Shown piece by piece: positions 13,501 to 25,413 of a DNA stretch of 64,000 nt; within the stretch, counting starts at the first letter, position 1; each line of letters begins with the position of its first letter. Source of the stretch: Seison nebaliae (taxonomy: Eukaryota; Rotifera; Pararotatoria; Seisonacea; Seisonidae); contig JALJEE010001840.1 in assembly GCA_023231475.1 (NCBI GenBank), forward strand, positions 1-64,000. The letters run 5' to 3'. A program made the position numbers and the translations under genes. The notes under the pieces are model-generated. The model was not told the origin of the DNA. It saw only the letters and a list, made by a program, of their open reading frames with translations, and made no database searches.

Positions 13501-16500
13501 TCCATCGAAGAATATTCCGATAACTATTCGGCTGATTCCAGAAAAGAAGACGAAACCAATCTTGGAAAAATATTATTCGAGTTTCTACGTTAAGGAAGAT
13601 GATTGGGAGTTCTACCAGCAAGAACAAAATTCTTATCGAATGCCAATACCAAATAGTGCGATTCGAGTTATATCACCAGGGAATCATCGATATGAAATTA
13701 TTTCGTCTGCACCATTCTCGTCCTATTTTAAAATTGATCCACAAACTGGTATCATTTCTCAAACTAGATCCATTTTCAATGTTACAAGAATTCCTAATAG
13801 ATTTAATTTGAAAGTGGTGGGAATTGATCAGGCAAATATGGCAAGCGAACCGGCGACAATTGAAATATTTGTTGAGAGGAATAATTATTCACCACAATTC
13901 AATGTAGATAAACAGTATTTGACTAGTGTCTCACCAAATATTCAAATTGGTACCACGGTGCTAAAGATTTTAGCTCAAGATCGTGACATTCCAAATACGA
14001 GATATTCGAAACTTCAATTCGATCTAATACCAATATTCAATCATCAAAATCCATTTGATATCGACAAAGATAGCGGAGTAATCTTCACTAAATCTCGATT
14101 AGATACACAATATCAACAATACGAATTTATAGTGAGGACTCAGGATAGTGCATTCTTCCCAAAAGGTATAACGGTTGGTCTAAAAATCTTCTTGGAAGGA
14201 AATCAATATCCGCCAAGATTTTTGAACAATACATTTGGAACTTTAAAAATTTTCCGTTCAACATCACTCCAAGAAGTCATTTATAGAGTTACTGCTGTTG
14301 ATGACGATGTCTTACCACCGTCCAACATAATAACTTATTCGATTGAACCATCGAAATATTCAAACTATTTTTACATTAATCCCGAAACTGGGGAATTACG
14401 ATTAAGGACGGCATTACCTTTGAATGAAGGAAGGTTTGATTTAAATATTCGTGCAGAAGATGGAGGAGGATTATCATCAATTTTCAATTTACAAGTTATT
14501 GTTGACAACAATGATATGAAGAGGATACAATTCCATCCAAACGATATGAATAAGCAGATTCAACTCATGATAAATAATGATGACGTTTGCCAGTTCGTTC
14601 ATCAAGTACAATTAGCTGCCGGAACTGATCAAACTAAAATTAGATTTTCAATTATTGGCAATTCTTTATCAATCCAACATTTTGGGATAGATCGTTTAAC
14701 TGGAATAATTCGAATAATAAAACAAATAGAAGTAAACAAACAATATTCGTTAATTGTTCAAATTGTTCATATTGATAATCCGACGACAAATATTCAGAAA
14801 AATGTTTATCGGATTACCGGAACACGATTAATTGGAAGATCAATTGAAATCGAAGAAAAATCCAATGTCTGCTCATTGGAAACGTTAAAAGTTGAAGAAT
14901 TAAATACTCGTTTGGAACGTCCACTATTTCTAAATGATTTATCTTTCTGGGAGAAAGAATCTGAAATGATATATGAATTGGAAAATAATAAATTTTCCAA
15001 AAATTTCGCAATAGATAAATTAAATGGGAATTTATTTTTGATTTCTGATAATTTTATTTATAATAAACATGAATTAAGCATTAGAATGTTGAAGGAAGAT
15101 AAATTGGAAAGAAGTTGTCAATTGAATATAATCATTCCAATACAATCAATGATTTCATTGCAGTGGGATCCGAGAGAACCAGATGAAATTTCGATTATGG
15201 AAAATTTTGATATAACAAAATTAGTTCATCAATTCATGAGTAACTCTCAATCAAATGTGAAGTTCGTAATGGAAAACGATCGATTAAAATCATTATTCTT
15301 CCATTTAGAAACTTATACTGGAAAATTATGGTTGAAACGACCATTAACAAATTTACCAAAATCCATCAAACAACTACAATTGATAATAACAATAATTAAT
15401 TTGAAAGGAATGCAAATAAAAAAACGACGATACTTCACGTTCAAGATCATCCGATCATCATCTTATCAAACTAATCGACTACCTGGGATCATTGACATAT
15501 TCTTCAATTATACTTCCTTCGGATTGTTAGACGATTTTTCAAAGTACTTTCATAATCGATGTCAAATAGATGGAGATTTCCTTCAATTCTTTGAAATTCG
15601 TTCCAATTGTCAATTATGGATGAAAAATGAATTGATCAATGATAATTATGATTTCCCCTCAACGTTACCATTGTTACTCTATTCCTCTAATATGTCCATG
15701 TTGATTACTATTCATTTTGATAATCAATTTACTCCAAAGTTTAATATGGTTATTCCTAATCCAACTTTCGTGGAAGAATTGTCATTATCGAATAAACTAC
15801 AACAAAAAACATACCGAATGAGATATGTTGTCGACCCGAACGAAATTCAAGTGGATGATGAACTTCTTCGTCTTGATATAATAGACAAAGATTTTGGTGA
15901 AAATGGGAAAATTTATTGTTCATTTCAGAATGGTGGAATGAATCCTTATTATTATTTGGACGGTGTTTCTTTAAAATTATCCATGTCGTTATGGTGTCAA
16001 TCGACAAGAATTAAATCAGATTATATTGAATTAAATATAATTTGTCGGGATTCTGGTTCGCCATCCCGTGTTACTAAATCAATTTTAATTGGAATATATG
16101 CTGGACAAAATATGTTTTCACCCGAATGGTCGTCAGCTATGAAGAATGATTATTATGTTGATCTAAGTTTCACTTTCTACTTCGCTCAATATTCATTTTC
16201 AATTTTTATAGATAATAATTTTAATAGAGAACAATCTTTGTTGATTGCACATGCATCAGATAAATTGTTCGATGTCAACCATGATTTGAATCGAAATAAT
16301 CGGGAAACAATCTTAAACAAATATTTTCATTCTACTAACATTACTTACGGAATTGAGGAAAACGAGATGTTCGAGATTGATTCGAAATCTGGTGAATTGT
16401 TTCTAATAAACCGATCGCTCGAGGTCATCAAATTTCCGATGCATAACGTTTCATTAATTTTGATCCCAAATTTATTAAAATTTTTTGATTAATAGTTAGA

Positions 16501-19500
16501 ATTAATCGCTATGGATAATGGAATTCCTAAAAGACGAATAAAACTTCCAATTATTCTTCACTTCGGAACGAAACTATTAAGTGGTCGATGGATATATCGA
16601 CCAGGTTTTGATACGTTATTGCCAACAACAAATGAGACTGATATCATTCGCATTGGTAATAATTTAAAGAAGAATATTTATATTGATCGAGTAAAAATAT
16701 ATGATTCATTTGATTCATTGAAACATGTAAAATACAAATGGTCAAATACGGACAATGGAATTGATGATTTATTGGATTTAAATGAAGAGAATGGAATAAT
16801 ATTATGGAAGGGTAAGAAATTAAGTTCTGATTTGCAATCCATCAATAATCGATTATTACATCTGAATATTACCCGAGAATATTTTCCAGATGAAATTTTA
16901 AAATTTCCTGTAAAATTCCAATTTCCTCCATATCGTCAAATTGAATTGGAAAGAATCAAATTATTTCAATATCCTGAACTCATACTGAATTCCCCATTGA
17001 ATTCAATTAAAAAATCAATAAAAGAACAATTATTTATTCCTATCAATTCTTGGGAGACGATTTATTCAATTCCCATTCACCATAACATTTACCAATTTCC
17101 ATTGTTTCAACTAATACCTAATCAATTTAACGAAGTTCATTTTATTAACTTATTATTTATTCCATTACACTATTCAATTCCATAAAATTTCTATATTATA
17201 AGTATCTTCATTTTCAATTAGATTCCACTAAATTCAAAATAGAAAATGATACTGGAATGGTGAACTTAAGAGAATCTATCGATTCATCCATTTTTTACAA
17301 TGAAACTGTCATCTTTTCTCAAGACGTCTTCTTAGAAAATTCAAGAAAATCGATTAATCTATCAATTGTTTATAATCCTATCATTAAATTTCCAACAAAA
17401 CCGAAACTGAACTACGAAGAATTATCTGAGAAATGTCGAGATAATAGATGTCCAATCGGAATAGTTCATCTGACTGATACTGTATTTCATGAGTGTACCG
17501 TCGAAATTTCGACAAAAAATTATGAATTGGAAAATAAAATTAAATTTCATACAGAATTCAAACGGAAATGCTTAATTTCCATTCAATTACTAGATGACGA
17601 AGATCAATTAACAGTGAAAGATATTGATATTCAAATAAAATTTTTCAACTTTGAAACGAGAAATTCAAAAAGTTTTCCATTTCTTTTTTATAAATTCAAT
17701 AGAATTAAAATTTTCAGTCATCAATTGGAAAATTGAAATGGAGAATATTTCACCCAATCGATTAGGACGAATATCATTATCTGATACTGAATCAGATGAA
17801 ACAGATGATGATGGAAATGAGGAAACAATTTTAAGAAAAAAAGAACTTTGGTCAAACAAAATATCGGAATTGGCAATTGCAAATTATTTAGATAATTCGA
17901 CATTAAATTTTGGAATCGATGAAAAGTTAATAGAAGAGAATCGAGTGAAGAGAATTTCTACTCCTTCAATGGAGTTGTTATCCGGTTTACAAAAATGCCA
18001 CAATAGAGAACAGTTCGAAAAAGATATTCTATTTTATGAGAATTTTAAAATTTCTTCAATTTCAAGTCGATATTCTCATTTTCCTATAATTTGAACTTAT
18101 AAGAATTGACCATTATTAGGTATTAGAAGAATGAATGACAACGAACAGTTTTATAATTTATCTAAAATTTTTTATTTCATGATCGACAATGATGATAAAA
18201 ATGAGAATGATATACTAAAGTTACTTCCTACAATCTTAATCGATATTCTCTAATGTAAATAGATTAATGGAACGAATGAACATTTCAACTTATTCGATAC
18301 ATGTTGATAGTATTTGGAGAAGTGAACGGGAGAATAGATGGGAAATATGGTGTTGTTTGTACGACGAACAAGAGAGACAATTGACAAACATTGATGATAT
18401 AATTGAAAGGTTTGTACATTTCAGAACGTCGAATTTTATTTGGAATTATAATAGTCTTGTCATTCCTTATTGTGAAGTTATAGTGACGATGATTCTCGAA
18501 TAAATAAAAATCGATTTAATACATCATCATACGTTTCTTCGATTTTCTTAAAAGAATTTCACACATTTCCTTTATCATCATCATTCTTCCAAATAAGTAA
18601 TCTATTGTATGAATATGTTAATAATGTAGATTCGATTGTCGAATTCTAGTCGATCATTCACAACTAGTAGTTGTAGCAGCAGTAGTTATTGTCGACAAGA
18701 CGGAAGAAAAGAAGGAAAGAATAGAAGGATTGAACTGATAGAATAGAATAAGAAAGATAATCCTCTAATAAAAGTGGAGACAATAAGAGAGAGGGAGAGA
18801 GAGAGAAAGACAGCGAACAAAACGGAAAAAGACAACCTAATCGAAGAAAACAATAGAAATATCGATGAATTGAGATAATCATTCAATCGATGTATTTCTC
18901 TCCGTTCGATTTCTGTTAAATTCCATCCCACTATTGTAACTGTGACGAATGAGATGAAATCACGTAACATTCCCTCACAAAAATTATCTGTTGTTTATTC
19001 GTCTTAAATTAACATGTCCCATTCTTTTTAATCGACATTAACTTGTTTATTAAGAAGTGATTTCATTAATAATTTTAATTTAATCTAATTTTCAATGATT
19101 TCCCTTCAATTATAGTTCCCTAAAACAAATAGATAATGAACTATCTCAGGTAAATATTAAGCGAATCGAACAATCACAAATTGGTAATCGAATGTCATAT
19201 TTGGAACAGCAACGTATAACTTCGTCACCACCAACACTGGGATTAAAAGTGAAACCGAAACATATTCCTTTTTATGAGAAAGGATGGACTAATCCCAGTT
19301 GGGTGGCATTGATCAGCTTTGCTGTTCTCATTCTAATCGCGTCTATTATCGCAATTGTTCTACTTTTTATCTTCTGGAGACGGTATAAGCGTCAATTAAA
19401 GGATTATTCTACTCCGCCATCATCACTGCCTCCAACCATTAAACGACCGGAATATGAGACACAAGTTACTCATTTTAATTGTATTTCTTTGAAACTTCAA

Positions 19501-19635
19501 ATTTTAATTAAGAGTTTGGAAATGTATGTTCCACAAGAAGACGTAGATCTGGGTGAATTGGAAGTAGCATTCGATACAAAAGATGGAATAAAAGCAATTC
19601 GTCAAATGCCCATCGATTCACAACAACGTTTCTAA
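7511..19635 (+). CDS. Very large single-pass cadherin (about 3,600 residues)
   Basis: Thirteen exons join without frame break: 7511-7718, 7772-8286, 8336-8485, 8565-9005, 9086-10934, 10986-16447, 16496-17134, 17203-17671, 17718-18065, 18120-18219, 18263-18409, 19116-19464, 19513-19635 (10,800 nt, 3,599 residues). A signal peptide at residues 1-20 is followed by many cadherin repeats, seen as DVNDNSP, NVNDEPP, DVDEYPP, DVNEFPP, NENDEAP linkers with A-D-D and LDYE motifs. A membrane-proximal domain lies in exons 10-12. One transmembrane helix (about 3503-3527) is followed by a tail of about 72 residues. Size, proximal domain and short tail resemble CDH23/PCDH15-type cadherins more than classical or Fat cadherins, but that is inference. 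Several linkers are degenerate, so calcium binding should vary along the rod. AATAAA signals lie at 19691 and 19705. Confidence 0.88.
18410..19115 (+). other. Long cadherin intron (706 nt), just upstream of the transmembrane exon
   Basis: It is the only long intron in a gene whose other eleven introns are 43-80 nt. It lies between the membrane-proximal domain and the transmembrane exon. It contains a purine (GA) tract near 18785-18812. A 94-codon hydrophobic frame on the opposite strand is Phe/Ser/Leu-rich because of that tract. It could host an alternative exon or control element, but none is visible. Confidence 0.6.
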
Positions 19636-19811
19636 CAAATCAATAAGAAATTTTTTCAAATGGTAAATCATATGCAGGAAAAAGAAAATGAATAAATGAA
19701 ATTGAATAAAATAACAATGAAGAATTTGTTAAAGTTCTTGTAAGTTTTTCTTATTTCTATTCTTTTACATTTCTAAAATAAATGTATTTCATATAAAACT
19801 CTTGAGCAATT

Positions 19812-22230
19812 TTAAGTTGACGATTTCTTCTTCTTATCTTTTGACTTCTTTCTTTTCTTCTTCGAATCTTTCGGTTTAACTTCTTCCATTTCTTCATCAC
19901 CATCTTCATCTTTAGAACTCATATGTTTTTGAAGTTTATTTTTTTTCTCCGAATCAACTTCAATCGTTTTGGTATCAATATCTTCTTCCTCCGTTTGGAC
20001 AACGGAACGTTTATGTTTTTTCTTCTTTTTCTTCGAATCAACATCCACTTCTTCCTCTATTGGAATTGTTTCTTTGTGTTTTTTCTTTTTCTTTTCACTT
20101 TCTTCCTTTTGACCAATTTCTTCTGGAATTTCCGTTAAATTTTCCATCGATTTATTCTCCTCATTCTCATCATCCATTTCTTTATCTTCAATGATTTTCT
20201 TCTTCTTTTTTCCTTCAACATTCTTCTCACTTTTCACATCTAGTTTAACTTTAACTTTATCTTTTTTCGATTTCTTACTTATTTTTTTTTCACTTTCAAT
20301 ATCTTCATCTTCCTTTACTTCTTGATTCACTTTAATTTCATCCGAGTTTTTTGTCGTTTTCTCATCCATCATACTTTTGTCTTCTATTTCTTCTTCAACG
20401 TCCTCAATTCTTTTTTTCTTCTTCTCTTTCTTCTTTTTCTTTCCGCTATCTTCACCTTCGTTTAAGTTCTCTTCGTCGTCATCTTTTCTCAAAATTGATT
20501 TCCTTTTTTTTATTGATTTAGATTCTGTAGTCGATTCTGTTGTTTGGTTTGGACTACCCAAGTCATACTGAGCCATCTTCGTTTCAACATCGGAAAATTT
20601 TCGTTTTCTTTTCGGAACGATTGTTGTTTCGTTTCGAACTGCATATTTTTCTTCATAAGCTGCATTCGCTTTCTGATATTGAAGATAAGTATCTCTTTTG
20701 TTAAATTTCTTCTTTTGTCCTCCCTCTAATTCAACGATTCGTTGTTCGACCAATCCACGATACTGTAAACCGATAACTGCACATCTTTGCAAATATTCAT
20801 CGGTCGTTTCATTCTCTTTTTGAATCAATTCTTCGTCTTCATTTTCGAAATCTTTCATTGCATCAATTCGAATAGCGAGTGAAGATTTTGCAGCAATACT
20901 CCTAGCAATTTTCGCTTTCAATGATCCTTGTGTTTGAGATACAAGTGATGCATGATATAACAGTCCATATTTGGGCGTATCTTTCTTTGCTTTCAATGCG
21001 CGAAACAATGCCTTCTCTGCTCCTAATATCTGTACAGTAGACGATGGATGTTTTGCCAAGTTCAACAAAGATCCTTTTCCAAATAATTTGAATTGAATTT
21101 TAGAGGAAAAATAATTGAAAACCTGCATGTGAAATCAATCTCGCACCAATCAATTCTCCAACTAAAACGGTTAAATTCGGAGCAATGGCTACCATACGAT
21201 TCTTTAAATATCGGTATAATTCAGATCGATATTTATTCATATCTAAAATCTAAAAAAAAATTTATATAAAAAGTTTTTTAAAAAAATTTATATTAAAGGA
21301 ACTTGTTGACAAAGTGCTCGTATATTCTCCACATCTTCCTCGGATATCTCTGTTCCCATTGAAATTTCAGCAACTCGTCGGACTTCTGTTTCGATGTCCG
21401 TTGGTAATATGTCAGAAAAGTCAAATTGTCCAATATGAGATCGATCGCCGAGTCGATCGACGAATTTACAATATGCTTCATTATCTTCAATAATTTTATC
21501 AATTTCTGGAAAATGCCATCCGTACCATTCTTTACATCTCATAATATAATTATTCAATTCTTTATCTAAATCATCTAATAGACCTGGAAACATTTGAATT
21601 ATTTATAATAATTATATGAAATTATATTAACTTATTGCTTGTACAATCATTGTGTCAACTTTATCTGGAGAAAATTTCAATTTGTATCGTGATAAACTAA
21701 ATTGAAGAAGAAAATTGTATTTAATGAAATGGTGAATAAAAAAAAACCTGTGTGCTAGACCGATTCTCATAGAATTCAACTCTTCTTCACTTAATTTCAA
21801 GAGTGATTGCATCTGCATCCGAATTAATCTCATCAAATTTTGAACATTCGAATTGGAAAGACAATTCATTTGAAATTTATCTTTTATTGCACTTCCCAAT
21901 TTCGAATCAGAAACCAAGAGGGTTTCAGTCAATTTGTCTGGAATATTCTTCTTCAAAAATTTCTTTAAACATTTCGATAACGATCCTTCAATCGAACACG
22001 TCAATGAATCTAATGCTTCCTTTGTATCTTTATATTTCTTAAATGCTTCCAAGCATACCATTTTTGACACTTTCTTCTCATCGTTAAATAGTACGTCCAA
22101 TTCTTTCGGATCTTCAATCGATACCGATTTATCTAACTGTGTACAAAGAAATTGTAAATTATTTCATAACGAAAATAATACTAACATTAAAAATTGCATA
22201 TCCTGCAGGAGTTTCAAAAAGTACTAACAT
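19812..22230 (-). CDS. NOP58: Box C/D snoRNP core protein NOP58
   Basis: Six exons: 22230-22186, 22136-21748, 21696-21632, 21583-21303, 21249-21123, 21073-19812. Together they give 722 residues, all phases consistent. The start reads [14 protein letters not shown], diagnostic for NOP58. The NOP domain is complete, with [14 protein letters not shown] rebuilt across intron 2, then [64 protein letters not shown] and [13 protein letters not shown]. It pairs with NOP56 and fibrillarin on box C/D snoRNAs for 2'-O-methylation in the nucleolus. The Lys/Glu tail is about 200 residues longer than in human (529 residues), made of repeated KKKKHK/KKKRKK blocks. Introns are 48-53 nt, too short to host a snoRNA. 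It is convergent with the cadherin gene (176 bp between stops). Confidence 0.97.
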
Positions 22231-22682
22231 TTTTTTTAATTACTTACACTTTATTTTTTTTCACATGGTTTATCAACTTTTGAAATTCTCAACACAATAT
22301 TCAAATAAAATTAATATTGTTAAAATTTCAGGATTTGAAATATTGAGCTTTTGACTTCCTTTTCATTTAACATCATTTTTATTTTCTTTGATTTATTCTT
22401 TGTAAAATTACTAAACACCAATTTGAATGGAAAATTATATCAGTTTGAAATGAATCTCATATTTTATCATACGTATCACTTCCATCTTATGATGTTAAAC
22501 TGATTCATTTAGATGTTTTTATTTATTAGAATAATGTATATTGGTAGACGTAGGTAATGTTTTCCGATAAGACGTTTTTTCATTTACCTTATTTTTATTG
22601 TTATTACTATTTACACCAGAAATAATTGTTGCAATTTCATAACTCCGTATTTAATAAACAAATAAATGATAAGAGACATATA
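22231..22682. other. Spacer between NOP58 and the CAP cluster
   Basis: About 450 bp, A+T-rich. It holds the NOP58 5' region and the 3' region of the first CAP gene. No feature recognised. Confidence 0.4.
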
Positions 22683-23552
22683 CTAATTTCCATTTGCAGT
22701 GCCACAGTCGCATAATTTCTTCCAACATTTACATCCGTTTGGACACGAACTACAAGCACTACCTTTTTTATATGGGCTTTCCGTACTACCTTGACCACGA
22801 TAATAATTACAAACAACATAAGCTCCGTCAGAACAAGCTGCTTCGCCACAACCAACTCTTGTTGTGAATGCTTGGACTACTTGAGTATAATGACCAATCA
22901 TACTGCCTCCAGAATTTGTTCCATATTTGAAATCTTTTTTCTCGCTGATAAAACCTTCAATTAATTCCAATGTCCTCGAAAGACTTGTACTACTGTGCCA
23001 TCCAAAATTTTGACCTACTAATCCATTATATAAAGGCTCTTTTCGTTGATCATATTGATCATGACCTTGTGTGCATGTTGCTGCATATCTTTCAGCAGTT
23101 TGCTCTAAATTTAAATCGTAATACATTCTTCGCATATCAGCTGACACCAACATCTTACGTTCCTTCATATGACGATCTATTATTTTGAATCTGAAATCGT
23201 CATTGAATTCAACATTTCGTTGGAACTTACTAGAAACTTTAGCACAGGCAGAATGTGTACCGCTAAATCGAGAGTCAGCACAACCGCTCTTCCTAAATGG
23301 TTTTTTCTTCCCAACAATATTTTCATTGGCACTGCCTATATCTCCACCAAAACGACTAGCAACAGCAAATGATATCATTAATATTATTGAAACTACCATC
23401 AACATTATAAATATGTCAAACGTTAGCAAAATAGCTTTGTCGAAACTGTCATTTCGATCAAATACTGCTTCATGTGTACCTTTGTAACCATAATTACTGA
23501 ATGCTCTTTTGAACTTAGTGAATTGTTTTGAAGCGGTTCGATTGAATGTCAT
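22683..23552 (-). CDS. Membrane-anchored CAP (SCP/TAPS, CRISP-like) protein, copy 1
   Basis: Single exon. The first ATG is at 23552 (an upstream TTG is in frame), giving 289 residues. A basic cytosolic N-terminus ends in FDRNDSFDKA, then one hydrophobic helix (about residues 40-64) and no cleavable signal, so type II topology with the CAP domain outside. The CAP domain shows AERYAATCTQGH, GQNF (equivalent to GEN), the signature GHYTQVVQ and VVCNYYRG. It closes with a cysteine-rich hinge, PYKKGSACSSCP and CxCxxxLCDC, like the CRISP hinge. Family members are usually secreted, and roles include sterol binding and host interaction. None can be assigned here. It shares the pre-CAP segment ENIVGKKKPF..GCAD with copy 3 (25414-26517). 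Confidence 0.85.
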   Translation of the reverse strand: MTFNRTASKQFTKFKRAFSNYGYKGTHEAVFDRNDSFDKAILLTFDIFIMLMVVSIILMISFAVASRFGGDIGSANENIVGKKKPFRKSGCADSRFSGTHSACAKVSSKFQRNVEFNDDFRFKIIDRHMKERKMLVSADMRRMYYDLNLEQTAERYAATCTQGHDQYDQRKEPLYNGLVGQNFGWHSSTSLSRTLELIEGFISEKKDFKYGTNSGGSMIGHYTQVVQAFTTRVGCGEAACSDGAYVVCNYYRGQGSTESPYKKGSACSSCPNGCKCWKKLCDCGTANGN

Positions 23553-24160
23553 TTCCCACAAATAATAATAAATTTTCTCAGCTGAAACTCGGTAGGTTAG
23601 TAATGAATTGTTTAAATGTCCAAAAATCTCTTATTTTATTTAAATTTTAATTTAATTCCACTAAAAAATTAACTATAATCTCGTAATAACCTTAATCCCT
23701 TTGGGATTGAATGAGTGATTGAAATTTATATAATAATAATGGAAAATTTGCCCATAAAATGACAGAAAGAATATCAGCAAACATGAAAGTTAATCAAACA
23801 GAACCATAAATACAGTGGTTCAACGTTAAGGAAAATGCGTAACGAAAAAAAGAAAACAAATTATAAATAATATTTTAGGAGTGGTTAGTGGATTCATTAA
23901 TGGAAAGAAGTATCATAAATACGGGAACATATCAATACTGTGTTAATTTATCGTCGAATTATGATTCATCTCTCTTATTTACCATTAATACTAACAAGAA
24001 TTAATTCTCTTTCGTATATATCTCGATTATTGCATAACTTCAGTTCATAAAGTATCAATTTATCAATAGTGTACATAATTTTACAAAGATAATTTATGAT
24101 TCATATAAATTTGATGTTGATATATCAAGATCAATAGATTATAATTTATTATGGCAATGA
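23553..24160. other. Spacer between CAP copies 1 and 2
   Basis: About 600 bp, A+T-rich, no open frame of note. It must contain the upstream region of copy 1. No unambiguous TATA element is seen. Confidence 0.4.
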
Positions 24161-24991
24161 TCATGAAAAAGGTTTTGTGCAATTACAAAATTGGAGTTTA
24201 TCACAAGTGCATCTTTCCGGACATGCAGAACAAGGAATACCCTTTTTATATGATAGATCCAGTCCTCGTTTTAACGAAGGATAATAATAACAAATAACCA
24301 TTTGACCGTCTTCGCAAACTGATTCTCCACAACCGACTCTCGAAGTATCAGCTTGAACAAGTTGTTTATATTGATCACTCGCTGATTCCGAAATAGTGAC
24401 ATTTTCCGACTGACGTGTAATTGTCCATTCTATTTGTTCTAATATTAACGATCCACCATAAGATGCTCTTCCCGTTACTAGTCTAATATTCATTCCTACA
24501 TGTTGTGTATGATTTAATGTATAATTTTCTTTCAATGGTTCAAATGTACATAGAGCAGCATGTTGTCGTGCAATTCTCTCTAATTTTAAATCGTAGGAAA
24601 TACTTCTCATATTCGAAGATCCTACTGAACGTCGTTCAATATTGTGTAATTCTAAAATTCTTTCTCTTAAATCCTCATCATCATTTTCGAAATTCATTTC
24701 ATCCTCAATAGACGAGGAGATTGTAAATGGTTGAAAGATTGGATGAATTCGTTTAGCAAGACCTCGTTTATAGTTAACCACAGTTACTGCAACTATTAAA
24801 ATGACTCCTATGACAAAAGTAATGATAAAAGCATGTACTGTGAGAAGAAAAGATTTCTCATATGGGTCGTTCCTTTTCACTAGTATTGCACGATACATCT
24901 TTAAGTAACCATATTTCTTGATTCCATAAGTAAATTTCCAACGAATCCTTCTGGCAAGTTCGAATAAGGTGCCGTTATCGTAAAAGTCCAT
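24161..24991 (-). CDS. Membrane-anchored CAP protein, copy 2, divergent
   Basis: Single exon, 276 residues from ATG at 24991. Same layout as its neighbours: basic N-terminus with a KRNDPYEKS motif, one hydrophobic helix (about residues 47-69), CAP domain, and a hinge PYKKGIPCSACP with CTCDKLQFC. It lacks the pre-CAP cysteine segment found in copies 1 and 3. The CAP domain is eroded at the canonical pocket. The helix-2 histidine position reads ALCTFEP, and GHYTQ is replaced by DQYKQLVQ, so at least two tetrad histidines are missing. RVGCGES and VICYYY persist, with CNY changed to CYY. It is probably a structural or decoy-type CAP protein, if expressed. Confidence 0.78.
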   Translation of the reverse strand: MDFYDNGTLFELARRIRWKFTYGIKKYGYLKMYRAILVKRNDPYEKSFLLTVHAFIITFVIGVILIVAVTVVNYKRGLAKRIHPIFQPFTISSSIEDEMNFENDDEDLRERILELHNIERRSVGSSNMRSISYDLKLERIARQHAALCTFEPLKENYTLNHTQHVGMNIRLVTGRASYGGSLILEQIEWTITRQSENVTISESASDQYKQLVQADTSRVGCGESVCEDGQMVICYYYPSLKRGLDLSYKKGIPCSACPERCTCDKLQFCNCTKPFS

Positions 24992-25413
24992 TTTTTAATA
25001 TATTTACCGAACTTATAAAAAATTAATATAGAAATAGAAGTTGGAAAAAATGAAGCAAAAATTTAAACAATTTAAATAAAAGATTCACTCTTAAAGTATA
25101 TAAAAGTGAATCAATTGGTTGGAAAGGATGAAGAAAAACATTATAACTTTAAAGTGAGATGTAAAATATGATGAAAATAAAGAATAACAATAACTTTGTT
25201 GTTAACATGAATATTTTAAAAGACTTAGATGTTCTGAAAAAATAAAGAAAAACATTACCTTGAGTTCTTGCAAGTTGCAATAAGTTCCTGCTTATTTATA
25301 TATATATATATATATATATTATTTACGTTAGTTCATTAAACACCAAATTAAAGTTATGACAATAATCCGAAACCTGTAGAATCTAGATTTTAGATTCTAA
25401 ACGTTACTTTCCT
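24992..25413. other. Spacer between CAP copies 2 and 3 with a (TA)n tract
   Basis: A perfect TA dinucleotide run of about 12 units lies at 25297-25319. A short inverted repeat, AGAATCTA..TAGATTCT, lies near 25378-25398. No gene seen. Confidence 0.6.

Noticed and set aside
18686-18970. 94-codon hydrophobic minus-strand frame
   Set aside because: It lies inside the cadherin intron and its Phe/Leu/Ser runs come from a purine tract. No splice partners or homology.
19465-19512. In-frame continuation of the cadherin tail through this 48-nt stretch
   Set aside because: It has no stop but starts GTTACT and ends AAG like the other introns, and its translation is unlike the flanks. Treated as a 3n intron.
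20377-20571. Phe/Ser-rich plus-strand frames across 19923-20729
   Set aside because: They are the antisense of the Lys/Glu-rich NOP58 tail. AAG/GAA codons read as TTC/CTT on the other strand.
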